This document shows, in pieces, positions 1 to 7,116 of a DNA stretch of 15,785 bases. This stretch comes from DASXAQ01 sp036406615 (GTDB lineage Bacteria > Actinomycetota > UBA4738). The position numbers were made by a program, and so were the translations under genes. Position 1 is the stretch's first letter; every line of letters starts with the position of its first letter. The notes under the pieces were generated by a model, which was given only the letters and a program-made list of their open reading frames with translations, was not told where the DNA came from and searched no databases. The stretch lies in assembly GCA_036406615.1 (NCBI GenBank), contig DASXAQ010000105.1, forward strand, positions 1-15,785. The letters run 5' to 3'.

Positions 1-118
1 TACGGGAGACGTCCGCGGATGCTCCTGCCGCCGAATTGCCGCCTGGGGCAATGGGAAAGGTCGTGCAGCTTCATCCGTCAGAGGACGAAAATGCTGCTTC
101 ACCTGCGGACGCTTCCGG

Positions 119-190
119 TGGAGACGACCGGATTCGAACCGGCGACCCCCTGCTTGCAAAGCAGGTGCTCTACCGCTGAGCTACGTCCCC
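119..190 (-). tRNA. tRNA-Ala (anticodon TGC)
   Basis: The reverse complement folds as a complete cloverleaf. The acceptor stem GGGGACG pairs with CGTCTCC (one G-T pair) and is followed by discriminator A. The D arm is GCTC/GAGC, the anticodon stem is CCTGC/GCAGG around the loop TTTGCAA (anticodon TGC), and the T arm is CCGG-TTCGAAT-CCGG. The length is 72 nt. CCA is not fully encoded: the genome reads ACCG after the stem. In actinomycetes this gene normally follows tRNA-Ile downstream of gyrA; here it lies about 13 kb away on the same strand. Confidence 0.97.
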
Positions 191-203
191 GCCGTCAACT
201 GTA
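191..203 (-). promoter_or_regulatory. Possible -10 box for tRNA-Ala
   Basis: On the minus strand TACAGT (203 to 198) fits the TANNNT -10 consensus and stands 7 bases before the mature tRNA 5' end. No convincing -35 hexamer is visible 16-18 bases further upstream. Transcription would start almost exactly at the mature 5' end. The rest of the gap to the acyl carrier protein gene (204-297) shows nothing recognisable. Confidence 0.35.
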
Positions 204-297
204 GGGCACCCCGCGCGGTGCAGGCGCAGCTCCAGCTCGACGCGTTCACGCCTTCGGCGGTGGCGGCCGGATCGGCACGCGCCGTGGAAGGGGAGGT

Positions 298-552
298 TCA
301 GGCGCCCTGGTCGCGGATCTGGACCCGGCGCTGCACCAGGCGCTCGACGTCCCCCACGGTCCGGAAGTGCTCGACGGTGATGTCCTCGTCGTCGAGGGTC
401 ACGTCGAACTCCTCTTCGATGAACGCGACGAGCTTCATCAGCTCGAGCGAGTCGACCACGCCGCCGAGCAGCGGCGTCTCCTCGGAGATGTGGGCGCCGT
501 CGGTGTCGACCTCCGATCGCAGGTACCCCAGGATGACGTCTTTCACGTCCAC
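298..552 (-). CDS. Acyl carrier protein, free-standing
   Basis: This is an 84-residue acidic protein with the PP-binding four-helix pattern. The phosphopantetheine site is the DSL motif in GGVVDSLELMKLV, with Ser35 as the attachment residue, followed by the acidic helix FIEEEFDV typical of carrier proteins. It would carry an acyl or aminoacyl group as a thioester in the cytoplasm after modification by a phosphopantetheinyl transferase, which is not in the window. The start is GTG with GAGG about 7 bases upstream. Only 7 bases separate it from the SRPBCC gene before it, so the two are probably one transcript. No ketosynthase, adenylation or FabD-type gene lies nearby, so the acyl partner is unknown. 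The motif and length make the family call firm. Whether it serves fatty-acid, polyketide or another pathway cannot be told from here. Confidence 0.9.
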   Translation of the reverse strand: MDVKDVILGYLRSEVDTDGAHISEETPLLGGVVDSLELMKLVAFIEEEFDVTLDDEDITVEHFRTVGDVERLVQRRVQIRDQGA

Positions 553-559
553 ACCTGCC

Positions 560-1111
560 TCACGATGCCTCGGCCGCCGCGTGGCGTTCCTCGGCGACCG
601 CGATCAGGTTCCGCACGCCGCGCTCGAGGTTCCATGGCACCACCACGTTGAAGAACACGGCCGGATGAGGGAAATCTCCCCCCGCCCCGATCCCTTCGAA
701 CTGCGTGAGATGCAATTGATATACGACCGTGCACCCCTCCGGGTTCGACTCGATATCGTAGTGGTGGATCGACGTGGCGCGGATCGGCGCGCGCCCGGGC
801 CGGTACTCGAGGGTCCCTTTCGTGACGAACTCGAACTCCTGCGGCCGGTCGGAGATCGTCAGCCGCGAGTGGTCGTGCCACTCCCCCGAGGCCGTGGCGC
901 CGACGCTGTCGAACTCCACCCCGGCCGTGGCCAGGCCGTCGGGGGCCTGGATGGAGGTCAGCCGCTGGCCGCTCACGGGTACCCTTCGGCCTCCCCACTC
1001 CATGTGGCTACGCAGGTCGGCAAGCAAGTCATAGACCATGTACGCGGGCGCCTTACACGATTCGGTGACGGTCACCTCGTACAGACCGTCGGCACGCGTG
1101 ACGCTGATCAT
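560..1111 (-). CDS. SRPBCC / polyketide-cyclase-like protein
   Basis: A 183-residue soluble protein with the pattern of the START/SRPBCC helix-grip fold. The N-terminal strand and helix TVTESCKAPAYMVYDLLADL are followed by a W near residue 39, alternating beta strands (VGATASGEWHDHSRLTI; FEFVTKGTL; TVVYQLHLTQFEG), and a long C-terminal helix (LERGVRNLIAVAEERH) that would close the hydrophobic cavity. Family members bind lipids or aromatic ligands, and some act as polyketide cyclases or dehydrases. The ATG start has a GGGGGA stretch upstream. It is followed 7 bases later by the acyl carrier protein gene, which suggests that it handles a carrier-bound or hydrophobic acyl compound; that is inference. 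No catalytic residues can be assigned from the sequence alone. Confidence 0.8.
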   Translation of the reverse strand: MISVTRADGLYEVTVTESCKAPAYMVYDLLADLRSHMEWGGRRVPVSGQRLTSIQAPDGLATAGVEFDSVGATASGEWHDHSRLTISDRPQEFEFVTKGTLEYRPGRAPIRATSIHHYDIESNPEGCTVVYQLHLTQFEGIGAGGDFPHPAVFFNVVVPWNLERGVRNLIAVAEERHAAAEAS

Positions 1112-1170
1112 GAGTGGCCGTCCCCCGGTGCGGAGTCCTTCGGAGCCCTCCCTCCACTCCGTTGCGACAC

Positions 1171-1200
1171 ATTATGCGCGGCGGAGCCGGTGGGCGTCAC
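1171..1200 (-). promoter_or_regulatory. Candidate promoter for the SRPBCC–ACP pair
   Basis: On the minus strand CATAAT (1176 to 1171) closely resembles the -10 consensus. GTGACG (1200 to 1195) is a partial -35 match with an 18-base spacer. Initiation near 1163 would give a leader of about 50 bases before the ATG at 1111. The site overlaps the short hairpin at 1187-1203. Confidence 0.4.
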
Positions 1201-1203
1201 CGG
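1187..1203 (-). terminator. Short hairpin after the papain-like gene
   Basis: A perfect 6-bp stem (CCGGTG/CACCGG) with a 5-base loop begins 1 base after the stop codon of the gene at 1205-1885. No T run follows on the minus strand, so it is at best a weak or factor-assisted terminator, and it overlaps the candidate promoter of the next gene. Confidence 0.3.
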
Positions 1204-1204
1204 A

Positions 1205-1885
1205 TCATGAAAACGCCGGCGGGTTCGAAGCCTGGAAGCGTGACCGAAAGAACCCTCGGACCGGGTCCTCGCCCTGGACGTACGAGAAGGCCGAAGAGCC
1301 CGACGTCGCACCGGCGATCGCCACCGAGTCGTCCCCGGGGTGGTTCGGGTCGTACACGTGCACCCGCACCGTCCCGGCCGGCTCGTCCAGGTCGTACCCG
1401 AAGGCAAGGACCTGGTGGTTGCGGCCGAGGTCGCCCGGGTTGTACGAGCGCGTCCGAACCAGGCCGAGCGGGGAGGTCCTGCCCGCGTCCAGGTCCGCCT
1501 TCACGGCCGGCCATTCCTGGTGCAGCGTCCGCCACCGAACCCCCTTCACCCAGGCCAGGTCGTGGTCCGGCAGCGCCATCCACGCGTAGTACTTGGCCGG
1601 TCCGGCCGGAATGTCGAAGCTGTCCATCGCCCGCTTGATGAGGTACTGGAACAGCGGCGTCCCCTTCTCCGGCACCGCGGTCTGCGTCGGGGGCTGCCGG
1701 GCGTGATCGAACAGGTCCTTGACGGCGAACGTCATCCCGCCGCACAGTCCGCCGGCCGCGTCGCCGATCTTCAACTCCTGCCCGGTGGGGACGCGGAACT
1801 CGAGGAACGGCACATGCGGCCAGTCGTTGGGGAAGGAGAACCCGTTCGTGCTTGGCAGGAACCCGGATACGCGCACGTTCGCCAC
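1205..1885 (-). CDS. Papain/C39-like cysteine-peptidase-fold protein
   Basis: A 226-residue protein with no signal peptide or membrane segment. Its only cysteine, Cys48, sits in GGLCGGMTFAV, a good match to the nucleophile helix of papain-like and C39-like enzymes (Cys followed by Gly-Met and a hydrophobic helix). A conserved-looking His157 in RNHQVLAFGYD and Asp179/Asn181 in HVYDPNHPGD follow in the order Cys–His–Asp/Asn expected for a papain-fold triad, and beta strands surround the His. A thiol hydrolase or transglutaminase-type activity is therefore inferred; substrate and specificity are unknown. The start codon is GTG. TAGGGT stands 7 bases before it with no usable Shine-Dalgarno, so the mRNA may be leaderless. 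It is divergent from the lipoprotein gene at 1933 with only 47 bases between them. Confidence 0.55.
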   Translation of the reverse strand: MANVRVSGFLPSTNGFSFPNDWPHVPFLEFRVPTGQELKIGDAAGGLCGGMTFAVKDLFDHARQPPTQTAVPEKGTPLFQYLIKRAMDSFDIPAGPAKYYAWMALPDHDLAWVKGVRWRTLHQEWPAVKADLDAGRTSPLGLVRTRSYNPGDLGRNHQVLAFGYDLDEPAGTVRVHVYDPNHPGDDSVAIAGATSGSSAFSYVQGEDPVRGFFRSRFQASNPPAFS

Positions 1886-1932
1886 CCTTCGGACCCTATC
1901 CCAAACCGCCCCACGACCCGCAATAATGGCCC
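1886..1932. promoter_or_regulatory. Compact divergent promoter region
   Basis: These 47 bases serve two diverging genes. For the minus gene, TAGGGT (1898 to 1893) lies exactly 7 bases before the GTG at 1885. For the plus gene, AATAAT (1922-1927) lies 5 bases before the ATG at 1933. Neither start has a properly spaced Shine-Dalgarno. Both layouts fit leaderless transcripts, but no good -35 match is present for either. Confidence 0.4.
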
Positions 1933-2604
1933 ATGGCCTTGGCAGAGAGGCCGCGCCATTGGGGGGGCGCGGGGAGATGGCTCGTTGTCATCGCGGTTTC
2001 CGCGATCGCGCTGTCGAGCTGCGGCCCGCCCGCCTTCGACTACCTCCGCGATTCGAGCGGCCGCGCCATGTTCAGGGTGCCCGGGCAGTGGACCACGTTC
2101 GACCAGACGGCCCTGTATCGCGACCAGTTCCCCAACTCGAGCTTCGAGTCCGCCCGCAATGCCACATCTGGGTCCTGGACCGTCGCCTTCGACGCGTCGC
2201 CGACGCCCTCCATCAAGGACCTCCTTGGCCTGACCGCCTACCCCACGGGGTTCGCCAAGTCGCGGCCCGCCACCGCCGCCGAGCGCACCTCGCTCAAGAC
2301 CCCGGCCGGCCTGCGCAACGCCGTCATCCCGATCGACCAGCAGCAGAAGTCGAATCCCGACCTCGTGCACGTCATCAGCAGCCAGAATCTCAAGCTGTCC
2401 GGCGGCTATCGAGGCGTGCGCGTCGTGTTCACCATCCAGGAGGACCCGACGGCCCCCGGACTGGAGATCAATCAGACCGCCATCGTCGACCCCGGCATTC
2501 AGAACCTCTACCTGCTGGTGATCGGGTGCGACCAGACCTGCTACGCGAACAGCGGTCCGGCCATCCAGCAGGTGGTCGGCTCTTGGACCGTCAAGGAGTC
2601 GTGA
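1933..2604 (+). CDS. PsbP-like lipoprotein
   Basis: A 223-residue exported protein. The N-terminus carries a hydrophobic segment (about residues 16-27) ending in the lipobox LSSC, so Cys30 would be lipidated and the protein anchored to the outer face of the membrane. The mature part begins FDYLRDSSGRAMFRVPGQW and ends QQVVGSWTVKES, the pattern of PsbP/DUF1795-type proteins, where a substrate-free beta sandwich ends with a 'SW' strand. Two cysteines in GCDQTCYA near the end could form a disulfide. It lies 1 base before the FtsH-like protease gene, whose Shine-Dalgarno is inside this gene's last codons, so the two are very likely translationally coupled. A role as an extracytoplasmic partner or substrate adaptor of that protease is inference. 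Confidence 0.75.
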   Translation: MALAERPRHWGGAGRWLVVIAVSAIALSSCGPPAFDYLRDSSGRAMFRVPGQWTTFDQTALYRDQFPNSSFESARNATSGSWTVAFDASPTPSIKDLLGLTAYPTGFAKSRPATAAERTSLKTPAGLRNAVIPIDQQQKSNPDLVHVISSQNLKLSGGYRGVRVVFTIQEDPTAPGLEINQTAIVDPGIQNLYLLVIGCDQTCYANSGPAIQQVVGSWTVKES

Positions 2605-2605
2605 C

Positions 2606-5095
2606 ATGAGTTCGAACGGACCCGTCCCCTCCCGCCCCGACGAGGACGGACCCCCGCTGGCTCGGCCGGGCGAGTTCAAGAGCCGCGAGCGCGACGAGGA
2701 CCGGCTGACCCGAAAACCGATGGCCCTGTGGGATCGCATGAAGATCCTGCTGCTGCTCGTCGGCGCGTTCTTCGTCTTCGCGTGGATCCTGTGGGCCCAG
2801 TACCAGCCGCTCATGCCGTTCGGCGACGCGCTGAACCAGACGGCCCGGTCGTACTGGTGGCTCCTGACGCTGGCGGGGCTCGAGCTCATCCGACAGGTCC
2901 ACTACGTCATCTGCGAGCGAAGTGTCCGCTACAACCAATTCTGGTCCAAGCGCGTGTTCGGGCGCTTCGACAAGCGCGTCGAACGGATGAACGCGTGGAC
3001 GCGGTTCCGGGTCGCGCGCATCGCCAAGGTCCTGCTGGTGATCGTGATCCTGGACCTGATCGTGGCCAAGCTGCTGCACCTTCGCCCGGCGCTGGCGCTC
3101 GCGCAGCTGCCCGTGCTGGCCATCCGGGCACTGCCGTTCGCGCTGCAGATCGGCTTCTACTTCTTCATCATCGTCTTCCAGTTCATCGGGATCTTCTGGT
3201 TCCTGTCCCGCGGCGGCACCGACGTCTACTTCCCCGATGACGTCAAGACGCGCTTCACCGACGTCTGGGGCCAGGACAACGTCCTGGCCAAGGTGAAGGA
3301 GAACATGGTCTTCCTCGAGGACCCCGAGTCGATCGAAGACAAGGGCGGCTACGTCCCCGGGGGCATCCTGCTCTGGGGACCGCCCGGCACCGGCAAGACG
3401 CTGATGGCGGAGGCCGTCGCCGGCGAGACCGGCAAGCCGTTCGTGTTCGTCGACCCCGGCGCGTTCATCAACATGTTCTTCGGGGTCGGCCTCCTCAAGG
3501 TCAAGTCGCTGTTTCGAAAGCTGCGAAAGCTCGCCGTGAAGTACGGCGGCGTGATCGTGTTCTTCGACGAAGCCGACTCCCTCGGCAACCGCGGCGTCGC
3601 GACCGGCGGCGGCCCCTGGGGCGGCATGATGAGCCCAACTCCGGGCAGCAGCCCCTGGTCGGCCCTGCCGTCGTGCAACGGGATGTCCTACCTGTCGACC
3701 GACACGCAGGCCATGTTGCTTCGCACGAGCCTGGGCTCGTCGGTGCACGGGGCCGACGGCCACGCCGCCGACCGCGTGGTCGCCGCGCCCGGCATGGGGA
3801 TGGGCGGCGGCAGCATGGGGACGCTGCAGGCCCTGCTGACCGAGATGTCGGGACTGAAGAAGCCGCGCGGGTTCGTGAACCGCGTGGTCCGCCGGGCCCT
3901 GGGCATGCGGCCGAAGCCGCCGCCGAAGTACCGGATCCTGATCATGATGGCCACGAACATGCCCCAGGCCCTCGACGAGGCGCTGCTGCGGCCCGGGCGC
4001 CTGGACCGCATCTACAAGGTCGGCTACCCGTCGAAGGTGGGGCGCATTCGTACCTACCAGGGCTACCTGGACAAGGTGAAGCACCACCTGAGCGACCACG
4101 AGATCGATCGCCTGGCCACGATCACGCCGTACGCGACCGGCGCGACGATCAAGGACATGGTCAACGAGTCGCTCATCAACGCGATCCGCGACGGACGCGA
4201 CTCCATCATGTGGAAGGACGTCGTCAAGGCCAAACAGCTGAAGGACCTCGGGCCGCCCGAGGACGTCGAGTACGTCGAGCGCGAGCGCCACGCCGTGGCC
4301 ATCCACGAGGCGTGCCACGCGGTCGTGGCGTACCGGTCGAAGCAGCACCTGACGATCGACATCGCGACGATCGAGAAGGGCGGCAGCTGGCTCGGCCTGG
4401 TCGCCTACATCCCCCCCGACGACCAGTTCACGCACTGGCGGTCGGAGCACGAGTCGGACATCATGGGTGGCCTCGCGTCGCTGGCGGGCGAGCGGATGTT
4501 CTTCGACGGCGACAGCTCCTCGGGCGTCTCCGGCGACCTGGAGACGGCCACGAAGATCGCCACCCTCATGGAGGGCTACTGGGGCATGGGCTCGACCGTG
4601 ACGTCCTACGGGGTCACCCACGAGGTCGGCATCGGCGGCGGCGGCAAGCCAGGAGCCGGCGACGGCAAGGAGAAGAGCCTGCTGGAGGGGAGCCTCGGCG
4701 ATCGCATCGAAGCCCACCTGGACGAGCTGCTCCAGCGCACCGCCGCCGTTCTCGAGGCGAACCGTGTGGAGGTCCTGGCCGTCGCGCACGCGCTGGAGAC
4801 GAACAAGACGGTGACCGGCGAGGACATCGAGGCGATCATCGAGGGCCGGCCGGGGCCGCTGATCGACGGACGGCCGTACCACACGAGCGAGTTCGCCGAG
4901 GCGGCGGAGGAGTACCACCGCGCGGCGCTGATCGCCCACAAGACGCACGACAGGATCAGCGCGCCGATGCCACACGTCGCGCCGCCCGCGAAGGTCGACG
5001 ACGCGCGGGCCGCGGTCGCCGCCCTTCGGGCGGAGGACGCGTCGGACACGGCGACGTCTTCGCGGGAGGACGACGCAACCGACACCGAGTCTTGA
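2606..5095 (+). CDS. FtsH-like membrane AAA+ zinc metalloprotease, divergent
   Basis: An 829-residue protein with the FtsH order of domains. There is a cytosolic acidic N-tail, hydrophobic segments at about 46-65, 84-102, 139-157 and 163-200, then an AAA+ module and an M41-type protease. Walker A is GPPGTGKT (258-265). The pore loop FFGVG replaces the usual FVGVG. Walker B is VIVFFDEAD (D321, E322), and the second region of homology contains LLRPGRLDR. The zinc site is HEACH (567-571), where FtsH usually has HEAGH, with the third ligand Asp644 in SGDLETAT; all ligands are intact, so proteolysis is expected. Unusual features are more membrane segments than the two of FtsH, about 60 extra Gly/Met/Ser/Pro-rich residues between Walker B and the LLTEM helix (about 330-402), a second basic insertion (about 416-434), and an Ala/Asp-rich C-tail. 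GGAG stands 7 bases before the ATG. It is probably a paralogue rather than the housekeeping FtsH. Confidence 0.88.
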   Translation: MSSNGPVPSRPDEDGPPLARPGEFKSRERDEDRLTRKPMALWDRMKILLLLVGAFFVFAWILWAQYQPLMPFGDALNQTARSYWWLLTLAGLELIRQVHYVICERSVRYNQFWSKRVFGRFDKRVERMNAWTRFRVARIAKVLLVIVILDLIVAKLLHLRPALALAQLPVLAIRALPFALQIGFYFFIIVFQFIGIFWFLSRGGTDVYFPDDVKTRFTDVWGQDNVLAKVKENMVFLEDPESIEDKGGYVPGGILLWGPPGTGKTLMAEAVAGETGKPFVFVDPGAFINMFFGVGLLKVKSLFRKLRKLAVKYGGVIVFFDEADSLGNRGVATGGGPWGGMMSPTPGSSPWSALPSCNGMSYLSTDTQAMLLRTSLGSSVHGADGHAADRVVAAPGMGMGGGSMGTLQALLTEMSGLKKPRGFVNRVVRRALGMRPKPPPKYRILIMMATNMPQALDEALLRPGRLDRIYKVGYPSKVGRIRTYQGYLDKVKHHLSDHEIDRLATITPYATGATIKDMVNESLINAIRDGRDSIMWKDVVKAKQLKDLGPPEDVEYVERERHAVAIHEACHAVVAYRSKQHLTIDIATIEKGGSWLGLVAYIPPDDQFTHWRSEHESDIMGGLASLAGERMFFDGDSSSGVSGDLETATKIATLMEGYWGMGSTVTSYGVTHEVGIGGGGKPGAGDGKEKSLLEGSLGDRIEAHLDELLQRTAAVLEANRVEVLAVAHALETNKTVTGEDIEAIIEGRPGPLIDGRPYHTSEFAEAAEEYHRAALIAHKTHDRISAPMPHVAPPAKVDDARAAVAALRAEDASDTATSSREDDATDTES

Positions 5096-5120
5096 GCACC
5101 GCGCGGCTTCCCGGTGGGGC

Positions 5121-5729
5121 GTGACGGCGTTCGACGGTCCGGGCGGCCCGGCGCCCGTCGGCGTCGACGTGTGGCTCGCCCGGCACGGTGAGACCGAGTG
5201 GTCGCGTTCGGGCCGCCACACGGGCACGACCGACCTCCCGCTGACCGCACGGGGCGAGCGACAGGCACGGGAGCTGGGTCGGCGCCTGCGCGGCCACCGG
5301 TTCGCGCGTGTGTGCTCCAGCCCGATGTCCCGCGCGAGGCAGACGGCCGCGCTGGCGGGGTTCGACGACGCGGAGATCTCCGACTTCCTTCGCGAGTACG
5401 ACTACGGTGCGTACGAGGGCCGCACCACGGACGAGATCCAGGCGGAGCGGCCGGGCTGGGAGCTGTTTCGCGACGGCTGTCCCGGCGGCGAGGAGCCGTC
5501 GCAGATCGCGGCGCGCGTGACCGAGTGGCTGTCGGGGCTCGGCCGGTCGGACGGCGACGTGCTGGTATTCGGCCACGGGCACTGCCTGCGCGCACTCGCG
5601 GCCGTCTACCTGGGCGGCCCGATCGCGCTGGCGGGCGTGTTGCGGCTCGACGCGGGCTCGCTGTCGATCCTGGGCCACGAACACGGCCACGCGGCGCTTC
5701 AGCTCTGGAACGAAACGCCGGGAGGATGA
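5121..5729 (+). CDS. Histidine phosphatase family protein (phosphoglycerate-mutase-like)
   Basis: A 202-residue cytoplasmic enzyme of the histidine phosphatase superfamily. The catalytic motif RHGE is at 21-24 (His22 would be phosphorylated), followed by TDLPLTARGERQARELG and SSPMSRARQTA, which carry the phosphate-binding Arg. The acidic proton donor is in EYDYGAYEG, and the second histidine is in VFGHGH (His152). These match cofactor-dependent-mutase-like phosphatases of the GpmB/CobC type; the substrate cannot be assigned. The start is taken as GTG at 5121. An in-frame GTG at 5169 would leave only a few residues before RHGE and has no ribosome binding site. It begins 25 bases after the protease gene on the same strand and is probably co-transcribed with it. 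It ends 9 bases from the convergent permease gene. Confidence 0.9.
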   Translation: MTAFDGPGGPAPVGVDVWLARHGETEWSRSGRHTGTTDLPLTARGERQARELGRRLRGHRFARVCSSPMSRARQTAALAGFDDAEISDFLREYDYGAYEGRTTDEIQAERPGWELFRDGCPGGEEPSQIAARVTEWLSGLGRSDGDVLVFGHGHCLRALAAVYLGGPIALAGVLRLDAGSLSILGHEHGHAALQLWNETPGG

Positions 5730-5738
5730 GCGCCGGCC

Positions 5739-7070
5739 TCAGTGGGCCGGGTCGTGATCGCCGTGTTCGGAGTGCGCGCCGTGGTCGTCGTGCTGAGCAT
5801 GGTCCTCGTGCTGAGCATGGTCCTCGTGCTGCGCATGGTCCTCGTGGCCCGCGCGCGTCTCGTGACCACCATGGTCTCCATGGCCGGCGTGGTCACCGTG
5901 CGCGCCGTGATCCCCATGGCCGCCCGGCGGACCACCCATCATCCGCAGCATCGCCGGCCCGCCCGTCCGCGCGAATCGCACGATCAGCGCGAGCGCCAGT
6001 GCCAGGAAGATCAGGTTCAACACCGTCGTGTAGTTGAGGTGCACGCCGGCCTCGACCACCTTCGCGTTTCGCTCCGACGGGATCAGTCCGAGCCACCCGA
6101 AGACGATCTCCACGACGAAGCCGGCGGCGACCATGGCGACGTAGAAGACGAGCAGCAGGAACGCGGCCATCCGTCCGCCGTAGTACTTCCGGTAGATGTT
6201 GAGGATCGGCAGGATGATGAGGTCGGCGAAGATGAACGCGATCACGCCGCCGAAGCTGATCCCGCCGTTCCAGAGCACCGCGGCCAGCGGCACGTTGCCG
6301 ATCGAGCACACGAACGACAGCATCGCGACCAGCGGACCGATCAGCGGCCCCCACAGCTTCGCCAGCAGGGGGTGGTCGACGAAGAAGAACCCCTGCCAGA
6401 AGCTCTCGGGGACCCACGCCGCGAGTGCGCCCGCGATCAGCAGCCCCACCGCGATGTCCGGCAGGATCGCCGCCCAGTCCATGACGAACGAGTGGCTGAT
6501 CGCGGTGTACCCGCGCCCCGACCGCACCCGCGACCAGATCGAGCCGCCGCTGACCGACATGTCCATGGCCGCGTGGCCCTCCATCCGCCCGCTCAAGCCG
6601 CGTTCGGCCTGACGCGCCGCCACCGACACCATCGCCGGCCTGAGCAGCGCCCGGAACAGCAGCGCGACCACGATGATCATCATCGGGCCGCCGGTGAACT
6701 CCGCCAGCGTGAACTGCCAGCCCATGAGCAGCGCGAGCAGGATGCCGAGCTCGATCACGAGGTTCGTCGAGGCGAACTCGAACGCCGTCGACGACGTGAA
6801 GTTGGCGCCCTTCACGAACAGGGAGCGCGCGAGGGCCACCGCCGCGTACGAGCACGAGGACGAGGCCGCGCCCAGCCCACAGGCCACGCTCAGCGAGCGT
6901 GGCGAGTCGTCGGGGAGCAGGCGGGTCATCTCGGACTTCGAGACCACCGACTGGACGGCCGCCGACAGGGCGAAGCCCAGGATCAGCGCCCACAGGATCT
7001 CCCACGTCATGCTGAAGCTGAAGGACAGCGCGTGCCACAGTCCCCCGGCGACGGTCGAATCGAGCAGCAT
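5739..7070 (-). CDS. YraQ/ArsP-family permease with histidine-rich tail
   Basis: A 443-residue polytopic membrane protein. The two halves each carry a helix-breaking Cys motif, SSSCSYAAVALARSLF (Cys73) and VCSIGNVPLAAVLW (Cys255), characteristic of the ArsP_1/YraQ permease family. ArsP members export trivalent organoarsenicals, but most YraQ proteins are uncharacterised. About ten hydrophobic segments are visible. The last 59 residues (385-443) are a soluble tail with 19 His plus many Asp/Glu in HxDH and HEDHAQ units, probably cytosolic or periplasmic metal-binding. Part of it is encoded by three 18-bp repeats at 5789-5842. The His tail suggests a divalent metal such as Zn, Ni, Co or Cu as substrate or regulator; this is inference. 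The ATG start has only weak purines upstream, but a promoter-like TTGAGC/TAGCCT pair ends 8 bases before it. Confidence 0.82.
   Translation of the reverse strand: MLLDSTVAGGLWHALSFSFSMTWEILWALILGFALSAAVQSVVSKSEMTRLLPDDSPRSLSVACGLGAASSSCSYAAVALARSLFVKGANFTSSTAFEFASTNLVIELGILLALLMGWQFTLAEFTGGPMMIIVVALLFRALLRPAMVSVAARQAERGLSGRMEGHAAMDMSVSGGSIWSRVRSGRGYTAISHSFVMDWAAILPDIAVGLLIAGALAAWVPESFWQGFFFVDHPLLAKLWGPLIGPLVAMLSFVCSIGNVPLAAVLWNGGISFGGVIAFIFADLIILPILNIYRKYYGGRMAAFLLLVFYVAMVAAGFVVEIVFGWLGLIPSERNAKVVEAGVHLNYTTVLNLIFLALALALIVRFARTGGPAMLRMMGGPPGGHGDHGAHGDHAGHGDHGGHETRAGHEDHAQHEDHAQHEDHAQHDDHGAHSEHGDHDPAH
5789..5842 (-). repeat. Three tandem 18-bp repeats encoding EDHAQH units
   Basis: Units 5789-5806 and 5807-5824 are identical, and 5825-5842 differs by one base. 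They lie in frame within the histidine-rich tail of the permease gene, and whole-unit gain or loss would change tail length by six residues each time. Their near identity points to recent slippage or unequal recombination. Confidence 0.85.
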
Positions 7071-7078
7071 CCCCGCTC

Positions 7079-7107
7079 AGGCTAGGCGTTCGCGCCGGCC
7101 GGCTCAA
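7079..7107 (-). promoter_or_regulatory. Candidate promoter of the permease gene
   Basis: On the minus strand TTGAGC (7107 to 7102), a 17-base spacer and TAGCCT (7084 to 7079) form a good sigma-70-type promoter. The -10 box ends 8 bases before the ATG at 7070, so the transcript would have almost no leader. This suggests the permease is expressed separately from the ABC exporter genes upstream. Confidence 0.5.
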
Positions 7108-7116
7108 TCCGATGCG

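Noticed and set aside
1..102. Open minus-strand frame from GTG at 102 to the left edge
   Set aside because: Thirty-four codons without a stop are not significant in such GC-rich DNA; no ribosome binding site or recognisable motif is present. Positions 1-118 are left unassigned.
2591..5227. An 878-codon open frame on the minus strand opposite the protease gene
   Set aside because: It is an antisense shadow: the plus strand has a clear FtsH-like protein with all motifs, and the antisense product is low-complexity Arg/Asp/Val-rich sequence.
5789..5842. Tandem repeats as a possible CRISPR array or satellite
   Set aside because: The units are contiguous without spacers and in frame within the permease's histidine-rich tail.
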